DNA of 64,000 nucleotides from Lachnospiraceae bacterium (GCA_014804655.1 JAAUZK010000019.1:130033-194032); one strand, 5' to 3'; positions 32,257-41,351 are shown, numbered from the stretch's first letter. Notes: generated by a model from the sequence alone, not told the origin. A program made the numbers and translations.

Positions 32257-32630
32257 TGACAAGGAGAAAACTAAGTAAATCGGAGCGGATGCAGGTACAT
32301 AGCAAGTGCAACGGCCATTGCGCATACTGCGGCAAAGAAATCGAATATAAAGATATGCAGGTAGACCATGCAAAGCCACTGCGTAAGGGTGGGGCAGATG
32401 AATTGAACAATATGCTTCCCGCTTGCCGGAGTTGCAATCATTACAAAGCTACTCTGGATGTAGAAGGATTCCGCAGATATCTCGCAGGAATAGCCCACCG
32501 GCTCATGAGGGACAACGTACCTTTTCAGGTGGCAACAAGATTCGGTATTGTCCGGCACATGGGAGATGACGTAATCTTTTACTTCGAGCGACTGGGAGTG
32601 GAATATGACGGGAAGGAAGTAAAAATATGA
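32256..32630 (+). CDS. HNH endonuclease
   Basis: 124 aa with a compact HNH core: CNGHCAYCGKEI ... MQVDHAKPLRKGGADELNNM then LPACRSCNHYKA. Two CxxC pairs bind structural zinc and the DH...N...H residues form the catalytic site. In many siphophages an HNH next to the terminase genes is needed for packaging; this one is about 1.8 kb upstream of terS. It overlaps the neighbours on both sides. Confidence 0.8.
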   Translation: MTRRKLSKSERMQVHSKCNGHCAYCGKEIEYKDMQVDHAKPLRKGGADELNNMLPACRSCNHYKATLDVEGFRRYLAGIAHRLMRDNVPFQVATRFGIVRHMGDDVIFYFERLGVEYDGKEVKI

Positions 32631-32839
32631 TGGGACGAAAGAAAGTAGATAATACCATAGATACATTTAACCGTAAAGCCATACAAGAGGGTGATACATA
32701 TGCGAAAGCGCAGATCAGGGAGACACAGAGGCAGATCGGAAGGATCAGAGCACCGAGATCAGAAGACGCCGATCCTGTCTACATGACGGTGGCGGCGCGG
32801 AACGCTTTGAAGAATCTGGGAACAGGGAGTAAAGGATAA
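32627..32839 (+). CDS. Small phage protein (70 aa)
   Basis: Overlaps the HNH gene by 4 bp. Begins MMGRKKVDNTIDTFNRKAI; helical, basic, ending in a Gly/Lys tail. No recognised family. Confidence 0.55.
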   Translation: MMGRKKVDNTIDTFNRKAIQEGDTYAKAQIRETQRQIGRIRAPRSEDADPVYMTVAARNALKNLGTGSKG

Positions 32840-32929
32840 GGTAATTAGTATATCACAATAACCATAGACACGGCAGCAGGCGTGGACTGTATCAAGGCAG
32901 CAGTCCTCGCCGGAAAGGAGAAAAACAGT

Positions 32930-33217
32930 ATGAAAGCAGAGTTCAGAAAGACAAGGTATGCGGACGGACTGCCGATGACATTCGGGAAAATGTACGATGT
33001 TATAGATATCGTGGCAGGAAGCAGGATGGGGCAGGTTAAGAAAATCAAAATCAAGAACGATCTGGGGGAAGAATGCTGGTACCCGGCAAACAAGTTCAAA
33101 TTGTTTATGGAAGCCGCCACATATCTGAAAGAGCCCACGGCAGCAGGCATAGGACAGGACGCAGCACAGAGCGCAACACCGGACGGCACACAGGCATTGC
33201 TTCATTACGGAGCATAA
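32930..33217 (+). CDS. Small phage protein, SH3-like beta fold (95 aa)
   Basis: ATG 32930 follows AAAGGAG by 8 nt. The first 55 residues (MKAEFRKTRYADGLPMTFGK ... ECWYPANKFKLF) look like a small beta-barrel seen in many phage hypothetical proteins. The tail is Ala/Gly-rich. Unknown function. Confidence 0.6.
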   Translation: MKAEFRKTRYADGLPMTFGKMYDVIDIVAGSRMGQVKKIKIKNDLGEECWYPANKFKLFMEAATYLKEPTAAGIGQDAAQSATPDGTQALLHYGA

Positions 33218-33233
33218 AAGAAAGGAGCGGGAC

Positions 33234-33374
33234 ATGATAGAAAATGAGTACAGACATAACCGAAGATTCCGGGAATATGTAGATCAATATTGTGCAGATC
33301 ATGATATGACAGTAGAGCAGGCGTTTAAACAGGACTCTGTGCGGAAGGAATTTCTGATGCACACGGATGTGTAA
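33234..33374 (+). CDS. Small phage protein (46 aa)
   Basis: MIENEYRHNRRFREYVDQYC ... HTDV behind AAAGGAG. Charged, helical, no known family, but the ribosome binding site and tight spacing in the operon support expression. Confidence 0.6.
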   Translation: MIENEYRHNRRFREYVDQYCADHDMTVEQAFKQDSVRKEFLMHTDV

Positions 33375-33387
33375 ATAGAGTCACTTA

Positions 33388-33432
33388 AAATATTCCAAAA
33401 TAGAATATCAATATTCTGTACGGAATATTTTT
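33388..33432 (+). terminator. Nested AT-rich hairpin with T run
   Basis: AATATTCC (33389-33396) pairs with GGAATATT (33422-33429) around an inner GAATAT-CA-ATATTC hairpin (33403-33416), followed by TTT. It could terminate early transcription or act as an operator for the next gene. Confidence 0.5.
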
Positions 33433-33458
33433 GAGCAATATAAACGGGAGGTATGGCA

Positions 33459-33875
33459 GTGATTGAAAAAGAATCATGGAAAATAATAGAACTTGTCATC
33501 CGCAGATATCCGGATAAGAAGAGAGAATATGAGCGGTACATATCTGAGATCATGGCTGCCTCGCCGGCAGCAGGCATAAGAGCAACTGAATCAGATGATT
33601 ATAGCAGACCCCAGTCTGTGACTGAGGCTAAAGCTCTTAAGATGAACTCCGCATATGCTGATAAATTAAAAAAGGAAATTGAGGCAGTAGAACTCGTATA
33701 TAACAACTTACGACCGGAAGAAAAGAAGGTTATGGAAATGCGATTCTGGTCGGAACGTGACCGTAATATTCCCTTTAACAAGATAGAAGGAGTGGCTTAT
33801 TCAGAGCGACAGATGAGACGGATTACTAAGAAAATAATTATGAAAGTAGGAAAATATATTGGTGAGATAGCATAA
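33459..33875 (+). CDS. RinA/ArpU-like late transcription regulator
   Basis: 138 aa. GTG 33459 is preferred because GGAGG lies 7 nt before it; the in-frame ATG at 33453 is too close. The C-terminal half (YNNLRPEEKKVMEMRFW then a helix-turn-helix ending GKYIGEIA) resembles sigma-70 region 4 and the RinA/ArpU activators that switch on packaging and structural genes. It is last before the late operon, as expected for such a regulator. Confidence 0.75.
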   Translation: MIEKESWKIIELVIRRYPDKKREYERYISEIMAASPAAGIRATESDDYSRPQSVTEAKALKMNSAYADKLKKEIEAVELVYNNLRPEEKKVMEMRFWSERDRNIPFNKIEGVAYSERQMRRITKKIIMKVGKYIGEIA

Positions 33876-33957
33876 ATCGGAAAAGATGGACGGATTTTTA
33901 ATTATAAATGTGATATTATAGTAGCATGATATAATAAATCAACAGCAAACAAGACAG

Positions 33958-33986
33958 AAGCATCAGAGAAATCTGGTGCTTTTGTT
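33958..33986 (+). terminator. Terminator between regulatory and late regions
   Basis: AAGCATCAGA (33958-33967), loop GAAA, TCTGGTGCTT (33972-33981, one G-T pair), then TTGTT. The upstream TATAAT at 33930-33935 has no good -35 and may belong to an activator-dependent late promoter. Confidence 0.7.
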
Positions 33987-34029
33987 ATGTCATAATTTAT
34001 AAAATTCCGTAGACAAGGAAGGTGGTGAC

Positions 34030-34467
34030 GTGGCGGGCTATGAAAACATAAAAGATAAAGGTTTTGATAAACGAACCACGGACGAACTACGGGAAATTTC
34101 AAAAAAGGGCGGGGTGGCTTCCGGAAAGGCAAGACGTAAAAACGCAAATTTTAGGCGTACATTGAATATTCTTCTGACAACACCGATCGAAAGTGATGAG
34201 TGGACTCCTGTTCTAGAAGCGCTAGGGATTGAAAGTACATTGGAGTCAGCCGTAAATATGGCTATGATCAAGAAAGCTTTAGAAGGTAATGTAAAGGCGT
34301 ATGAGGCAATAGCCAGATATTCAGGTCAGTCAGATCAGACAGAGTTATTTGAACAAGAACAACAAGCTCGAACAGAGCATATTCGCGCCAGCACAGATAA
34401 AGTGAAAAAAGACACTTCAACGAATCGAGAATTTGATGATGGAGTTGAAATTATAAATGACGTGTAG
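34030..34467 (+). CDS. terS: Terminase small subunit-like protein
   Basis: 145 aa, GTG start behind GGAAGGTGG. Position directly before terL, a basic Gly/Lys-rich N-terminus (SKKGGVASGKARRKN) and a helical middle with LEALGIESTLESAVNMAMI fit the small subunits that recognise pac/cos sites in Clostridial siphophages. It overlaps terL by 11 bp. The call rests mostly on context. Confidence 0.7.
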   Translation: MAGYENIKDKGFDKRTTDELREISKKGGVASGKARRKNANFRRTLNILLTTPIESDEWTPVLEALGIESTLESAVNMAMIKKALEGNVKAYEAIARYSGQSDQTELFEQEQQARTEHIRASTDKVKKDTSTNREFDDGVEIINDV

Positions 34468-35821
34468 CAGACAGGTGAAAATATCAGAGATCTTAATACC
34501 GAAGTATTATAAGATATTTAATGATAAAAGAATTAAGCATATTATTCTGACATCTGGAAGGGCAGGGACGAAATCAAGTTTTGCGGCGATCAGGGCGGAC
34601 TACCAAATCATAAGTGATCAGCATGGATCGGTCGTAGTGCTGCGTAAGCACCATAATAAACTGAGAAAAACAGTATATAAAGAAATGCTCAGAGGTATCA
34701 ACAGACTTTGTATACCAAAATCAAAGTTTAACATTACCAGATCACCGATGGAAATTACATATAAGAAATATAATACTACAATCTACTTCTCTGGCTCGGA
34801 TGGTATTGATGATACAAAGGGTATCATTGATGAAGATAAACCGATAAAACTTGTCATAATTGATGAGCTGACAGAATTCTTTGATGACGGGGAAGGGGAG
34901 GACGAGCTGGCCAATATAGAAGCTACGTTCGTCAGAGGTAACAGTGGCGGGTTCCAGATAATCTACATGTATAATCCGCCAAAAAATCCGAATGCGCCTG
35001 TAAATAAATGGTGCAGGAAGATGGAAAAGCGTAAGGACTGTATTCATATACATACAGACTATAGGGATGCGCCTGAAAAGTGGATAGGTACTGATCTGAT
35101 AGAATCAGCAAAGGCAATGGAGATTTCAGATCCAAAGATGTATAGGTGGATATGGCTGGGAATGTCGGTCGGCATCGATGAACTGATCTATTATATGTTC
35201 TCGCCAAAACATGTGGCATATCCTCCGAAAGAAAGAATGTATCAGACGGTATATATCGGAGGAGATTACGGGCAGCAGAACGCTACTACTTTTCAGGCAT
35301 TTGGGATGGATACCTATAATCAGATACTTCAAGGGCTTGGAGAATACTATCATTCCGGCCGGAAGACGGGGAAACAGAAAAGCCCGTCGCAATATGCCAA
35401 AGAGCTGATTGATATGTTGGATGAGATACATGATGTATATAAAGCCCAGGTCATGTATATATATCTTGATCCATCGGCAGCAGGATTGCAGGAGGAGATC
35501 AAGAGGAATATCAGAGAGCTTCCGTATACCGTGTTGATCAGAAATGCAGAGAATGACGTGGCACTTGGAATCAGCAGGGTCCAGAAACTATTGATATTCA
35601 ACCTGATAAGATTTTCTCCCCAGCAGGAAAATGCAATCGAAGAATTTGGACTGTATGGATATGATAAGAAGTCAATAGATAAAGGCAGAGAAGTGCCTGT
35701 AAAGGAAAACGATCACTGCATGGACAGCATAAGGTATATGGCCATGGGAGCATGGAGTAAAGTAAAGAGATGGCTTCCGAAAGGAATTGAAGAGGAGGAT
35801 TCAGAGGATGAATATAATTAA
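34457..35821 (+). CDS. terL: Terminase large subunit (PBSX-type ATPase/nuclease)
   Basis: Motor that packages phage DNA into the prohead. It is 454 aa: Walker A-like LTSGRAGTKSS near 31-41, Walker B KLVIIDELTEF near 132-142, and C-terminal RNase H-like nuclease with YIGGDYGQQNATTF and the YIYLDPSAAG and DHCMDSIRYM acidic clusters. Full length. It overlaps the portal gene by 14 bp. Confidence 0.93.
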   Translation: MTCSRQVKISEILIPKYYKIFNDKRIKHIILTSGRAGTKSSFAAIRADYQIISDQHGSVVVLRKHHNKLRKTVYKEMLRGINRLCIPKSKFNITRSPMEITYKKYNTTIYFSGSDGIDDTKGIIDEDKPIKLVIIDELTEFFDDGEGEDELANIEATFVRGNSGGFQIIYMYNPPKNPNAPVNKWCRKMEKRKDCIHIHTDYRDAPEKWIGTDLIESAKAMEISDPKMYRWIWLGMSVGIDELIYYMFSPKHVAYPPKERMYQTVYIGGDYGQQNATTFQAFGMDTYNQILQGLGEYYHSGRKTGKQKSPSQYAKELIDMLDEIHDVYKAQVMYIYLDPSAAGLQEEIKRNIRELPYTVLIRNAENDVALGISRVQKLLIFNLIRFSPQQENAIEEFGLYGYDKKSIDKGREVPVKENDHCMDSIRYMAMGAWSKVKRWLPKGIEEEDSEDEYN

Positions 35822-37223
35822 GTTCCTCAGCAGCAAAGGAATAGATACGATAGATTCAGCATTTTATAAAAAAATAGAAGAATGGAACAGCTGGTATATA
35901 TCAAATGTCCGAAGCTTTTCCTCCTATCGTGTGTATTCCGGTCGGGGAACATATACAAAGCGCAGAAGAAAGTCGCTTGGAATGGCAAAGAAAGTATGCG
36001 AAGATATAGCGGATTTACTTTTGAATGAGAAGGTAAAGATTACTCTTTCGGATGAAAAAACAGCCAGCTATGTTAATCAGGTATTGCGGGACAATAACTT
36101 TAAGACGAAGGGTAATGAGTGCCAGGAACGGAAGGCAGCTACGGGAACAGTAGCGTATGTTCCGTATTTGTATGATATGAACGTGGATCAGAACGGTACA
36201 GTACTGTCCGGAAAAATCAAAATCAATTATGTAAGTGCCAAGGACATTTATCCGGTTAGTTGGGATAATGGGACGGTGTACGAGGCTATTTTTGCACTGC
36301 GAAAGACTGTTAAAAGAAAAAAATATGTTAATTTTCAGTATCATCATATAGAGAATGGACAGTATGTAATTGAAAATATGGTAGTAGTGGCCGATCAGTC
36401 TAGTGAAGGGCATGAGCTGACAGAGCAGGAATGGAGACAGCTAAAGCCATTTCGCAATATGGCAGCAAAGATCGAGACAGGCTCTCTGGAACCACAATTT
36501 GTTATTGATAAGTTGAATAAAGTGAATAACACCGATGAAGATGAGAGCAACCCTATGGGAGTTGCCTTGTTTTCGAACTCAATAGATATACTTAAGTCGT
36601 TGGATATCAAATACGATTCTTACTGTAATGAGTTTGAGTTGGGGAAAAAGAGGTTATTTGTAGCACCAGAGATGATAAAAAACGTAGACGGATCGCCAGC
36701 GTTTGATCCGGACGATAGTGTGTTTTATCAATTGCCGGAAGATTATGACAAAGAGGGGACGGGGTTGATCAAAGAAGTGGACATGGAACTTCGTACCGAG
36801 GATCACAGCAAAGCAATAAATGATGATCTGAATTATCTTTCAATGAAGTGTGGATTTGGCACTGAGAGATACCGGTTTGAAAAGGGACAGGTAAAAACAG
36901 CGACAGAGGTTATTTCGGTTAATTCAGATATGTTCCGTTCGCTTAAGAAGCATGAAAATGTGCTGGATGATGCGATCAAAGAACTTGTACGGATCATTAT
37001 AAGGCTCGGTATTGTGCTTGGCGAACCTCTCAATATGGATTCAGAGACAACGATCGATTTTGATGATTCTATTATAGAGGATAAGACTGCAGAGCGGGAA
37101 TCAGACCGGAAAGATGTTGCAATGGGCGCCATGACATTAGAGGAATACCGTGGTAAATGGTACGGCGAAACAGAAGAGCAGGCTAAGAAGAACATTCAGG
37201 AACCGGCAGGGGTGATCGAATGA
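35808..37223 (+). CDS. Phage portal protein (SPP1-like)
   Basis: Forms the dodecameric DNA gate of the capsid. It is 471 aa from ATG 35808 (GAGGAGG upstream). The sequence MAKKVCEDIADLLLNEKVKI, the central SNSIDILKSLDIKYDSYCNE block and the FGTERYRFEKGQVKTATEVISVNSD motif are typical of SPP1/phi-type portals. Preceded by terL and followed by the minor capsid gene, both overlapping. Confidence 0.9.
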   Translation: MNIIKFLSSKGIDTIDSAFYKKIEEWNSWYISNVRSFSSYRVYSGRGTYTKRRRKSLGMAKKVCEDIADLLLNEKVKITLSDEKTASYVNQVLRDNNFKTKGNECQERKAATGTVAYVPYLYDMNVDQNGTVLSGKIKINYVSAKDIYPVSWDNGTVYEAIFALRKTVKRKKYVNFQYHHIENGQYVIENMVVVADQSSEGHELTEQEWRQLKPFRNMAAKIETGSLEPQFVIDKLNKVNNTDEDESNPMGVALFSNSIDILKSLDIKYDSYCNEFELGKKRLFVAPEMIKNVDGSPAFDPDDSVFYQLPEDYDKEGTGLIKEVDMELRTEDHSKAINDDLNYLSMKCGFGTERYRFEKGQVKTATEVISVNSDMFRSLKKHENVLDDAIKELVRIIIRLGIVLGEPLNMDSETTIDFDDSIIEDKTAERESDRKDVAMGAMTLEEYRGKWYGETEEQAKKNIQEPAGVIE

Positions 37224-38419
37224 CACAGGGAGAACTGGAAAAACTGTCTATAAGGATATGTGAGATACAGTCCGACATGGAGAAGCGTATCATGGAAGAT
37301 CTTGTCCGGAGGATAAAGATTAACGGTTTTTCTACTGCTTCCGCTGATTGGCAGGTCGAGAGGCTGAAACAGCTTGGTAAATCTGAGCATGATATCAAAA
37401 TGTGGGTAAGGGAGGCTTTGCAGACCACCGATGAAGAGATAGAGAAGATATTCGGGGATGAAGTGTATGAGCAATATATGGGGCAGCAGAAAGCCTATAA
37501 GATGACAGGGCAGAAACAAATTCCATTCGAAGAAAACAGGGAGCTGCAATCTGTCATAGAGGCTGTGAAAGAACAGACAAGAGGTACATTTAAGAATTTG
37601 ACGGGATCGATGGGATTTGCAGTCAGGAATCCTGCCACGGGGGAGATATTCTATACTCCATTGGGAGAGTATTACCAACAGGTGCTGGATTCCGCTATGC
37701 TTGATATCAGATCCGGCGCGTTTACATATAATCAGGTGCTTGAGCGTGTAATCAATGAGATGACCAATTCAGGGATCAGATGGGTAGATTATAGTTCCGG
37801 CGTACATAACAGGGTTGATGTGGCGGCGAGAAGAGCGATTATGACCGGATTCAGGCAGATACAGGGAAAACTCAATGAGCAGACGGCAAGAGCATTACAG
37901 ACAGACACTTATGAGGTAACATATCATGTAGGGGCAAGACCTTCTCATCAGGAATGGCAGGGGAGGGTATGGACCATGAAGCAGCTTCAGGAAGTGTGCG
38001 GACTCGGTTCGGTTTCCGGGTTGCATGGGGCAAACTGTTATCACGATTACAACCCGTTTATTACGGGTGTCTCGATAAGAACATATAGCGACAAACAGCT
38101 TGCGCAGATGGTGCAGGAAGAAAATACACCGAAAACATATAATGGCAGGGAATATACAACCTACCAAGCATTACAGCAACAAAGACATATGGAAACAAAT
38201 ATGCGTAAGACCAGACAGGAGATTAATCTGTTAAAGAAAGGGGAAGCCGATGAAGAGACGATTACGCTGAAGCAGGCAAAGTACCAGATACAGATGAACA
38301 GATACGCAGACTTTTCGGACAAAATGAAATTACCGCGTCAGTTGGACAGGGTATATCAGGATGGGCTGAAAGGGATAACAGCCAAATCTGGTATTGATAA
38401 CACCACCCGTCAGAAGTGA
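37220..38419 (+). CDS. Minor capsid/head morphogenesis protein (Phage_min_cap2 type)
   Basis: 399 aa, overlapping the portal stop by 4 bp. A long helical N-terminus is followed by ARRAIMTGFRQIQGKLNEQTA and the cysteine-containing block HVGARPSHQEWQGRVW ... GLHGANCYHDYNPF, the hallmark of minor capsid 2 proteins, which are needed to assemble the portal vertex. The C-terminal helix (RKTRQEINLLKKGE) is typical. Confidence 0.85.
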   Translation: MTQGELEKLSIRICEIQSDMEKRIMEDLVRRIKINGFSTASADWQVERLKQLGKSEHDIKMWVREALQTTDEEIEKIFGDEVYEQYMGQQKAYKMTGQKQIPFEENRELQSVIEAVKEQTRGTFKNLTGSMGFAVRNPATGEIFYTPLGEYYQQVLDSAMLDIRSGAFTYNQVLERVINEMTNSGIRWVDYSSGVHNRVDVAARRAIMTGFRQIQGKLNEQTARALQTDTYEVTYHVGARPSHQEWQGRVWTMKQLQEVCGLGSVSGLHGANCYHDYNPFITGVSIRTYSDKQLAQMVQEENTPKTYNGREYTTYQALQQQRHMETNMRKTRQEINLLKKGEADEETITLKQAKYQIQMNRYADFSDKMKLPRQLDRVYQDGLKGITAKSGIDNTTRQK

Positions 38420-38432
38420 TAGGTGGTATTTT
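38402..38432 (+). terminator. Hairpin with T run spanning the minor capsid stop
   Basis: ACCACC (38402-38407) pairs with GGTGGT (38422-38427), then ATTTTTAT. Probably partial termination inside the late operon. Confidence 0.55.
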
Positions 38433-38449
38433 TATACACATTTTTAGAA

Positions 38450-38465
38450 GTTGCACCGGTGCAAC
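38450..38465. repeat. Palindromic repeat copy 5 (GTTGCACCGGTGCAAC)
   Basis: Perfect copy in the minor capsid-prp intergenic gap, 14 nt before the GTG start of the prp-like gene, immediately 5' of its ribosome binding site GGGGAGGTGAG. Confidence 0.9.
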
Positions 38466-38479
38466 GGGGAGGTGAGAAG

Positions 38480-38767
38480 GTGATCACTGTCTGTATCACT
38501 GATAAGAGTATCATTGTGAAGGGGCATGCAACTGAATATCACAGTAAAAATGGCAATCTGGTATGCGCAGCGGTTTCTGCCCTGACATGGAATCTGATGA
38601 ATTGTCTGAACATATTATCCGAGGATAATACTGTGTCAAACATTGAGAGCGGCCATATAGAGGTCAGATGGGAAAAACTGTCTGATAAAGGCAAGCTGCT
38701 GGTGGATTCATGGTATCAGGGCATTCTTGCAGTAAATCAAGAATATGATTGTATTCAAATAGGTTAA
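38480..38767 (+). CDS. prp: Prp-like cysteine protease (probable prohead protease)
   Basis: 95 aa from GTG 38480, with GGAGGTG 6-7 nt upstream. It has the Prp catalytic pair: His16 in VKGHATEYHS and Cys29 in GNLVCAAVSALT. Host Prp removes the N-terminal extension of ribosomal protein L27 in Firmicutes, and staphylococcal phage 80alpha uses host Prp to mature its scaffold and capsid proteins. Placement directly before the scaffold and capsid genes, both of which start with a matching peptide, points to a phage-encoded maturation protease. Confidence 0.85.
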   Translation: MITVCITDKSIIVKGHATEYHSKNGNLVCAAVSALTWNLMNCLNILSEDNTVSNIESGHIEVRWEKLSDKGKLLVDSWYQGILAVNQEYDCIQIG

Positions 38768-38769
38768 TG

Positions 38770-38795
38770 AAGTCTCTGGAAAGAGGCTTTTTTAT
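38770..38795 (+). terminator. Terminator-like hairpin between prp and scaffold
   Basis: AAGTCTCT (38770-38777), loop GGAA, AGAGGCTT (38782-38789, one G-U), then TTTTTTATA. It may lower or decouple expression of prp relative to scaffold and capsid. Confidence 0.7.
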
Positions 38796-38860
38796 ATGTC
38801 CAAAATGTTATGACATTAAAAGATCAGGAGCCCTAATGGGTAAAACGGAGGTAAAAATCA

Positions 38861-39457
38861 ATGAAAAGAAGAATGATGGACTTACGGGTCTTTGATGAAG
38901 ATCCGGGAGCAGGTGAGCTGGGAGATAATGGACAGCACGGAGATCACAAGGACGGTAAGGGTGGCAACGGCGGCCGAACAAACGCCGGGTATTCATTCGA
39001 GCAGGCAGAGGAGATTGCAAATGCACGGGCAAATAAAGCAGAGAGGGCAGCATTGGCAAGTTTCTTCCGGCAGCAGGGGCTTAAGGAAGACGAGGTCACT
39101 GAGGCAATTAAAGACTATAAGCAGAAGAAAGCCGGGAGTCAGCCTGACGTGCAGGCGATTACTCAGGAAAGAGACGATGCATTGAAAGAACTGGAAAATA
39201 TGAAACACGAGAAATTGTTGACAGGCAAGGGCGTGAAAGCAGATGATTTAGATTACGTTTTGTTTAAAGTCGGCAAGCTGGTAGATGAAAAAACAGATTT
39301 TGCTAAAGCAACAGAACAGTTTTTACGTGAAAATCCAAGATACGCCGGTGGGTCAGCGTACAGAGTGTCTTCCGGAACGAGCAATGACAATCAGGGCTCT
39401 GGTGGCAGCAGTAACAGTACAATCAATGACGCAATCAGAAATATTGCGAGAAAGTAG
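38861..39457 (+). CDS. Capsid scaffolding protein
   Basis: 198 aa, directly before the major capsid gene. Gly/Asp-rich N-terminus, long central coiled coil (ANARANKAERAALASFFRQQ ... ITQERDDALKELENMKHEK), Gly/Ser-rich tail ending NDAIRNIARK, the usual scaffold C-terminus that touches the capsid. Its first 13 residues (MKRRMMDLRVFDE) match the start of the capsid protein (MKRREIMNLTTFD), a likely protease site. CGGAGG precedes the ATG. Confidence 0.85.
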   Translation: MKRRMMDLRVFDEDPGAGELGDNGQHGDHKDGKGGNGGRTNAGYSFEQAEEIANARANKAERAALASFFRQQGLKEDEVTEAIKDYKQKKAGSQPDVQAITQERDDALKELENMKHEKLLTGKGVKADDLDYVLFKVGKLVDEKTDFAKATEQFLRENPRYAGGSAYRVSSGTSNDNQGSGGSSNSTINDAIRNIARK

Positions 39458-39462
39458 GGAAC

Positions 39463-40551
39463 ATGAAAAGAAGAGAGATAATGAACTTAACAACCTTTGA
39501 TGTAGAAATTATTGACAGAAGCGGTGCGGAAGCATTGATTCCTGTGGAGGAGGCAAAGGAGATCATTCAGGGAGTAGTCACATCGTCTGCAGTATTAGCA
39601 AGGGGACGCAAACTGGCGAACATGACATCCAAACAGTACAAGATGCCGGTTCTGGAATCCCTGCCGGTTGCGTATTTCGTAAATGGAGATACAGGAACAA
39701 AGCAGACCACAAAGCAGATGTGGGATAAAAAGGTGATTACAGCGGAAGAAATTGCCGTGATCGTACCTATTCCAGAATCTGTGCTGGACGATGCTGATTA
39801 TGATATCTGGGCGGAGGTAAAACCGAGAATCGTCGAGGCTTTTGGACAAAAGATCGACGGTGCGATCCTGTTTGGTATTGATAAGCCGTCCACATGGAGA
39901 GACGATGTTGTTAAAACTGTGACCAGTGCCAAGGCTGTAGTAGATTATACAGGCAATCTGTATGATGATATCATGGGTGAAAACGGCGTGATCGCCAAAG
40001 TTGAAAGCAGCGGATACGTGCCGAACGGGCATATGGCGGATATTTCCCTGCGGGCGAAACTGAGAGGAATCAAGGACAGCACGGGTCAGCCTATTTTTAA
40101 ACAGGATATGCAGGCGAGTACGAACTATGCGTTAGATGGTTCTCCGATAAACTTTCCGATTAACGGGGCCTTTGATAAATCTAAGGCTCTTATGATTTCA
40201 GGAGACTTTAACCAGCTGGTTTATTCAATCAGACAGGATATTACCTTCAAGCTGTTTACTGAAGGCGTAATTCAGGATCCGTCGACAAAGGAGATCGTTT
40301 ACAATCTGATGCAGAATGATATGGTAGCTTTGCGGGCGGTAATGAGACTCGGCTGGGAACTTCCGAATCCTATCAATGCGTTACAGAGGGATAAATCTAA
40401 GAGATGTCCGTTTGCGATCTTGAAGAATGGCAGCAGTATGGCAGGACAGCCCGGCAGTGGCGGCTCGGCAAACAGCAGTGGTGTGGCAGACGGCAGTGGT
40501 GTGGCAGACAGCAGTGGCGGCGTAGCGAATCCGGATGAGGTGACAGGCTAA
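39463..40551 (+). CDS. Major capsid protein (HK97 fold)
   Basis: 362 aa. The order N-arm, E-loop (LESLPVAYFVNGDTGTKQTT), P-domain (EEIAVIVPIPESVLDDADYD; RIVEAFGQKIDGAILFG) and A-domain (ALMISGDFNQLVYSIRQDI) fits HK97-type capsid proteins. The last 35 residues contain a short tandem repeat (SSGVAD, GSGVAD, SSGGVAN), unusual for this family and possibly surface-exposed. N-terminal MKRREIMNLTTFD resembles the scaffold N-terminus. The stop overlaps the next ATG by one base. Confidence 0.92.
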   Translation: MKRREIMNLTTFDVEIIDRSGAEALIPVEEAKEIIQGVVTSSAVLARGRKLANMTSKQYKMPVLESLPVAYFVNGDTGTKQTTKQMWDKKVITAEEIAVIVPIPESVLDDADYDIWAEVKPRIVEAFGQKIDGAILFGIDKPSTWRDDVVKTVTSAKAVVDYTGNLYDDIMGENGVIAKVESSGYVPNGHMADISLRAKLRGIKDSTGQPIFKQDMQASTNYALDGSPINFPINGAFDKSKALMISGDFNQLVYSIRQDITFKLFTEGVIQDPSTKEIVYNLMQNDMVALRAVMRLGWELPNPINALQRDKSKRCPFAILKNGSSMAGQPGSGGSANSSGVADGSGVADSSGGVANPDEVTG

Positions 40552-40937
40552 TGTTTGCAACTTATAAGTTTTATATTTCCGAGTATCTGATGGGGCGAAC
40601 CCCATCAGTGCCGGAAACAGAATATGCTTTCTGGGAATCAGAAGCGGAATGCGAACTAAATAGAAGAACATTCGGGAGGCTGCAGAACAATAAGAAGTTG
40701 GTAACAGAGTCGGTCAAGAAGTGCACATGTGCAATTACGGAGCTGCTGTATAAGGCCGATGAAGTAGCTCAGCAGAATGGAGGGACAGGTCCTTTGGCGT
40801 CGTATTCTAACGATGGCGAGAGTGGTTCTTTTGACCTGTCAGAGTCCATCTATACAGAAAGTGGAAAAAAGGCAAAGATTGCAGACATCTGTAACAAATA
40901 CCTTGGAAGGTCAGGACTTTTGTATCCGGGAGTGTAA
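40551..40937 (+). CDS. Head-tail connector protein (gp6-like)
   Basis: 128 aa, next to the capsid gene. The motif SEYLMGRTPSVPETEYAFWE and the helical SVKKCTCAITELLYKADE are common in connector adaptors of Clostridial siphophages that bind below the portal. The call combines position with sequence style. Confidence 0.7.
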   Translation: MFATYKFYISEYLMGRTPSVPETEYAFWESEAECELNRRTFGRLQNNKKLVTESVKKCTCAITELLYKADEVAQQNGGTGPLASYSNDGESGSFDLSESIYTESGKKAKIADICNKYLGRSGLLYPGV

Positions 40938-40939
40938 AA

Positions 40940-41350
40940 ATGAATCCAAATTACATATACACGATTACGCTGTATAACTGTATAAAAGCAAAGGACAATG
41001 CAGAAAAGAAGGATATATGGCGGAAGACGGTACTTCATAACTGCTTCTATAAGGCCAAGGAAGATATTGTTCAAAACGGGACAATATTATCTAAGGCATG
41101 TACATATACAGTGAGAATACCTGCGAACAATGCTTACAGGCGGTATCCGGAATATTGTAGAGATCCGGAGGGGCATTTTACCGCGTCCAACGGAGATATT
41201 GTAGTGCTCGGTGAGTGTGCAGATGAAATAGGAGCAGATATGCCAGCGGTAAACCTTTTGCGTGAATATAAGCCAGAAGCGTTTATGATATCTACCGTTT
41301 CTGACAATACAGGTTATTTCGCCGGCAAGCATTACAGACTGGGAGGCTGA
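40940..41350 (+). CDS. Head closure/stopper protein
   Basis: 136 aa, second connector gene. Predicted beta-rich (CTYTVRIPANNAYRRYPEYC ... NGDIVVLGECADEI) as in SPP1 gp16-type stoppers and proteins seen at this position in Lachnospiraceae phages. Start ATG 40940, three nt after the previous stop. Confidence 0.65.
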   Translation: MNPNYIYTITLYNCIKAKDNAEKKDIWRKTVLHNCFYKAKEDIVQNGTILSKACTYTVRIPANNAYRRYPEYCRDPEGHFTASNGDIVVLGECADEIGADMPAVNLLREYKPEAFMISTVSDNTGYFAGKHYRLGG

Positions 41351-41351
41351 T

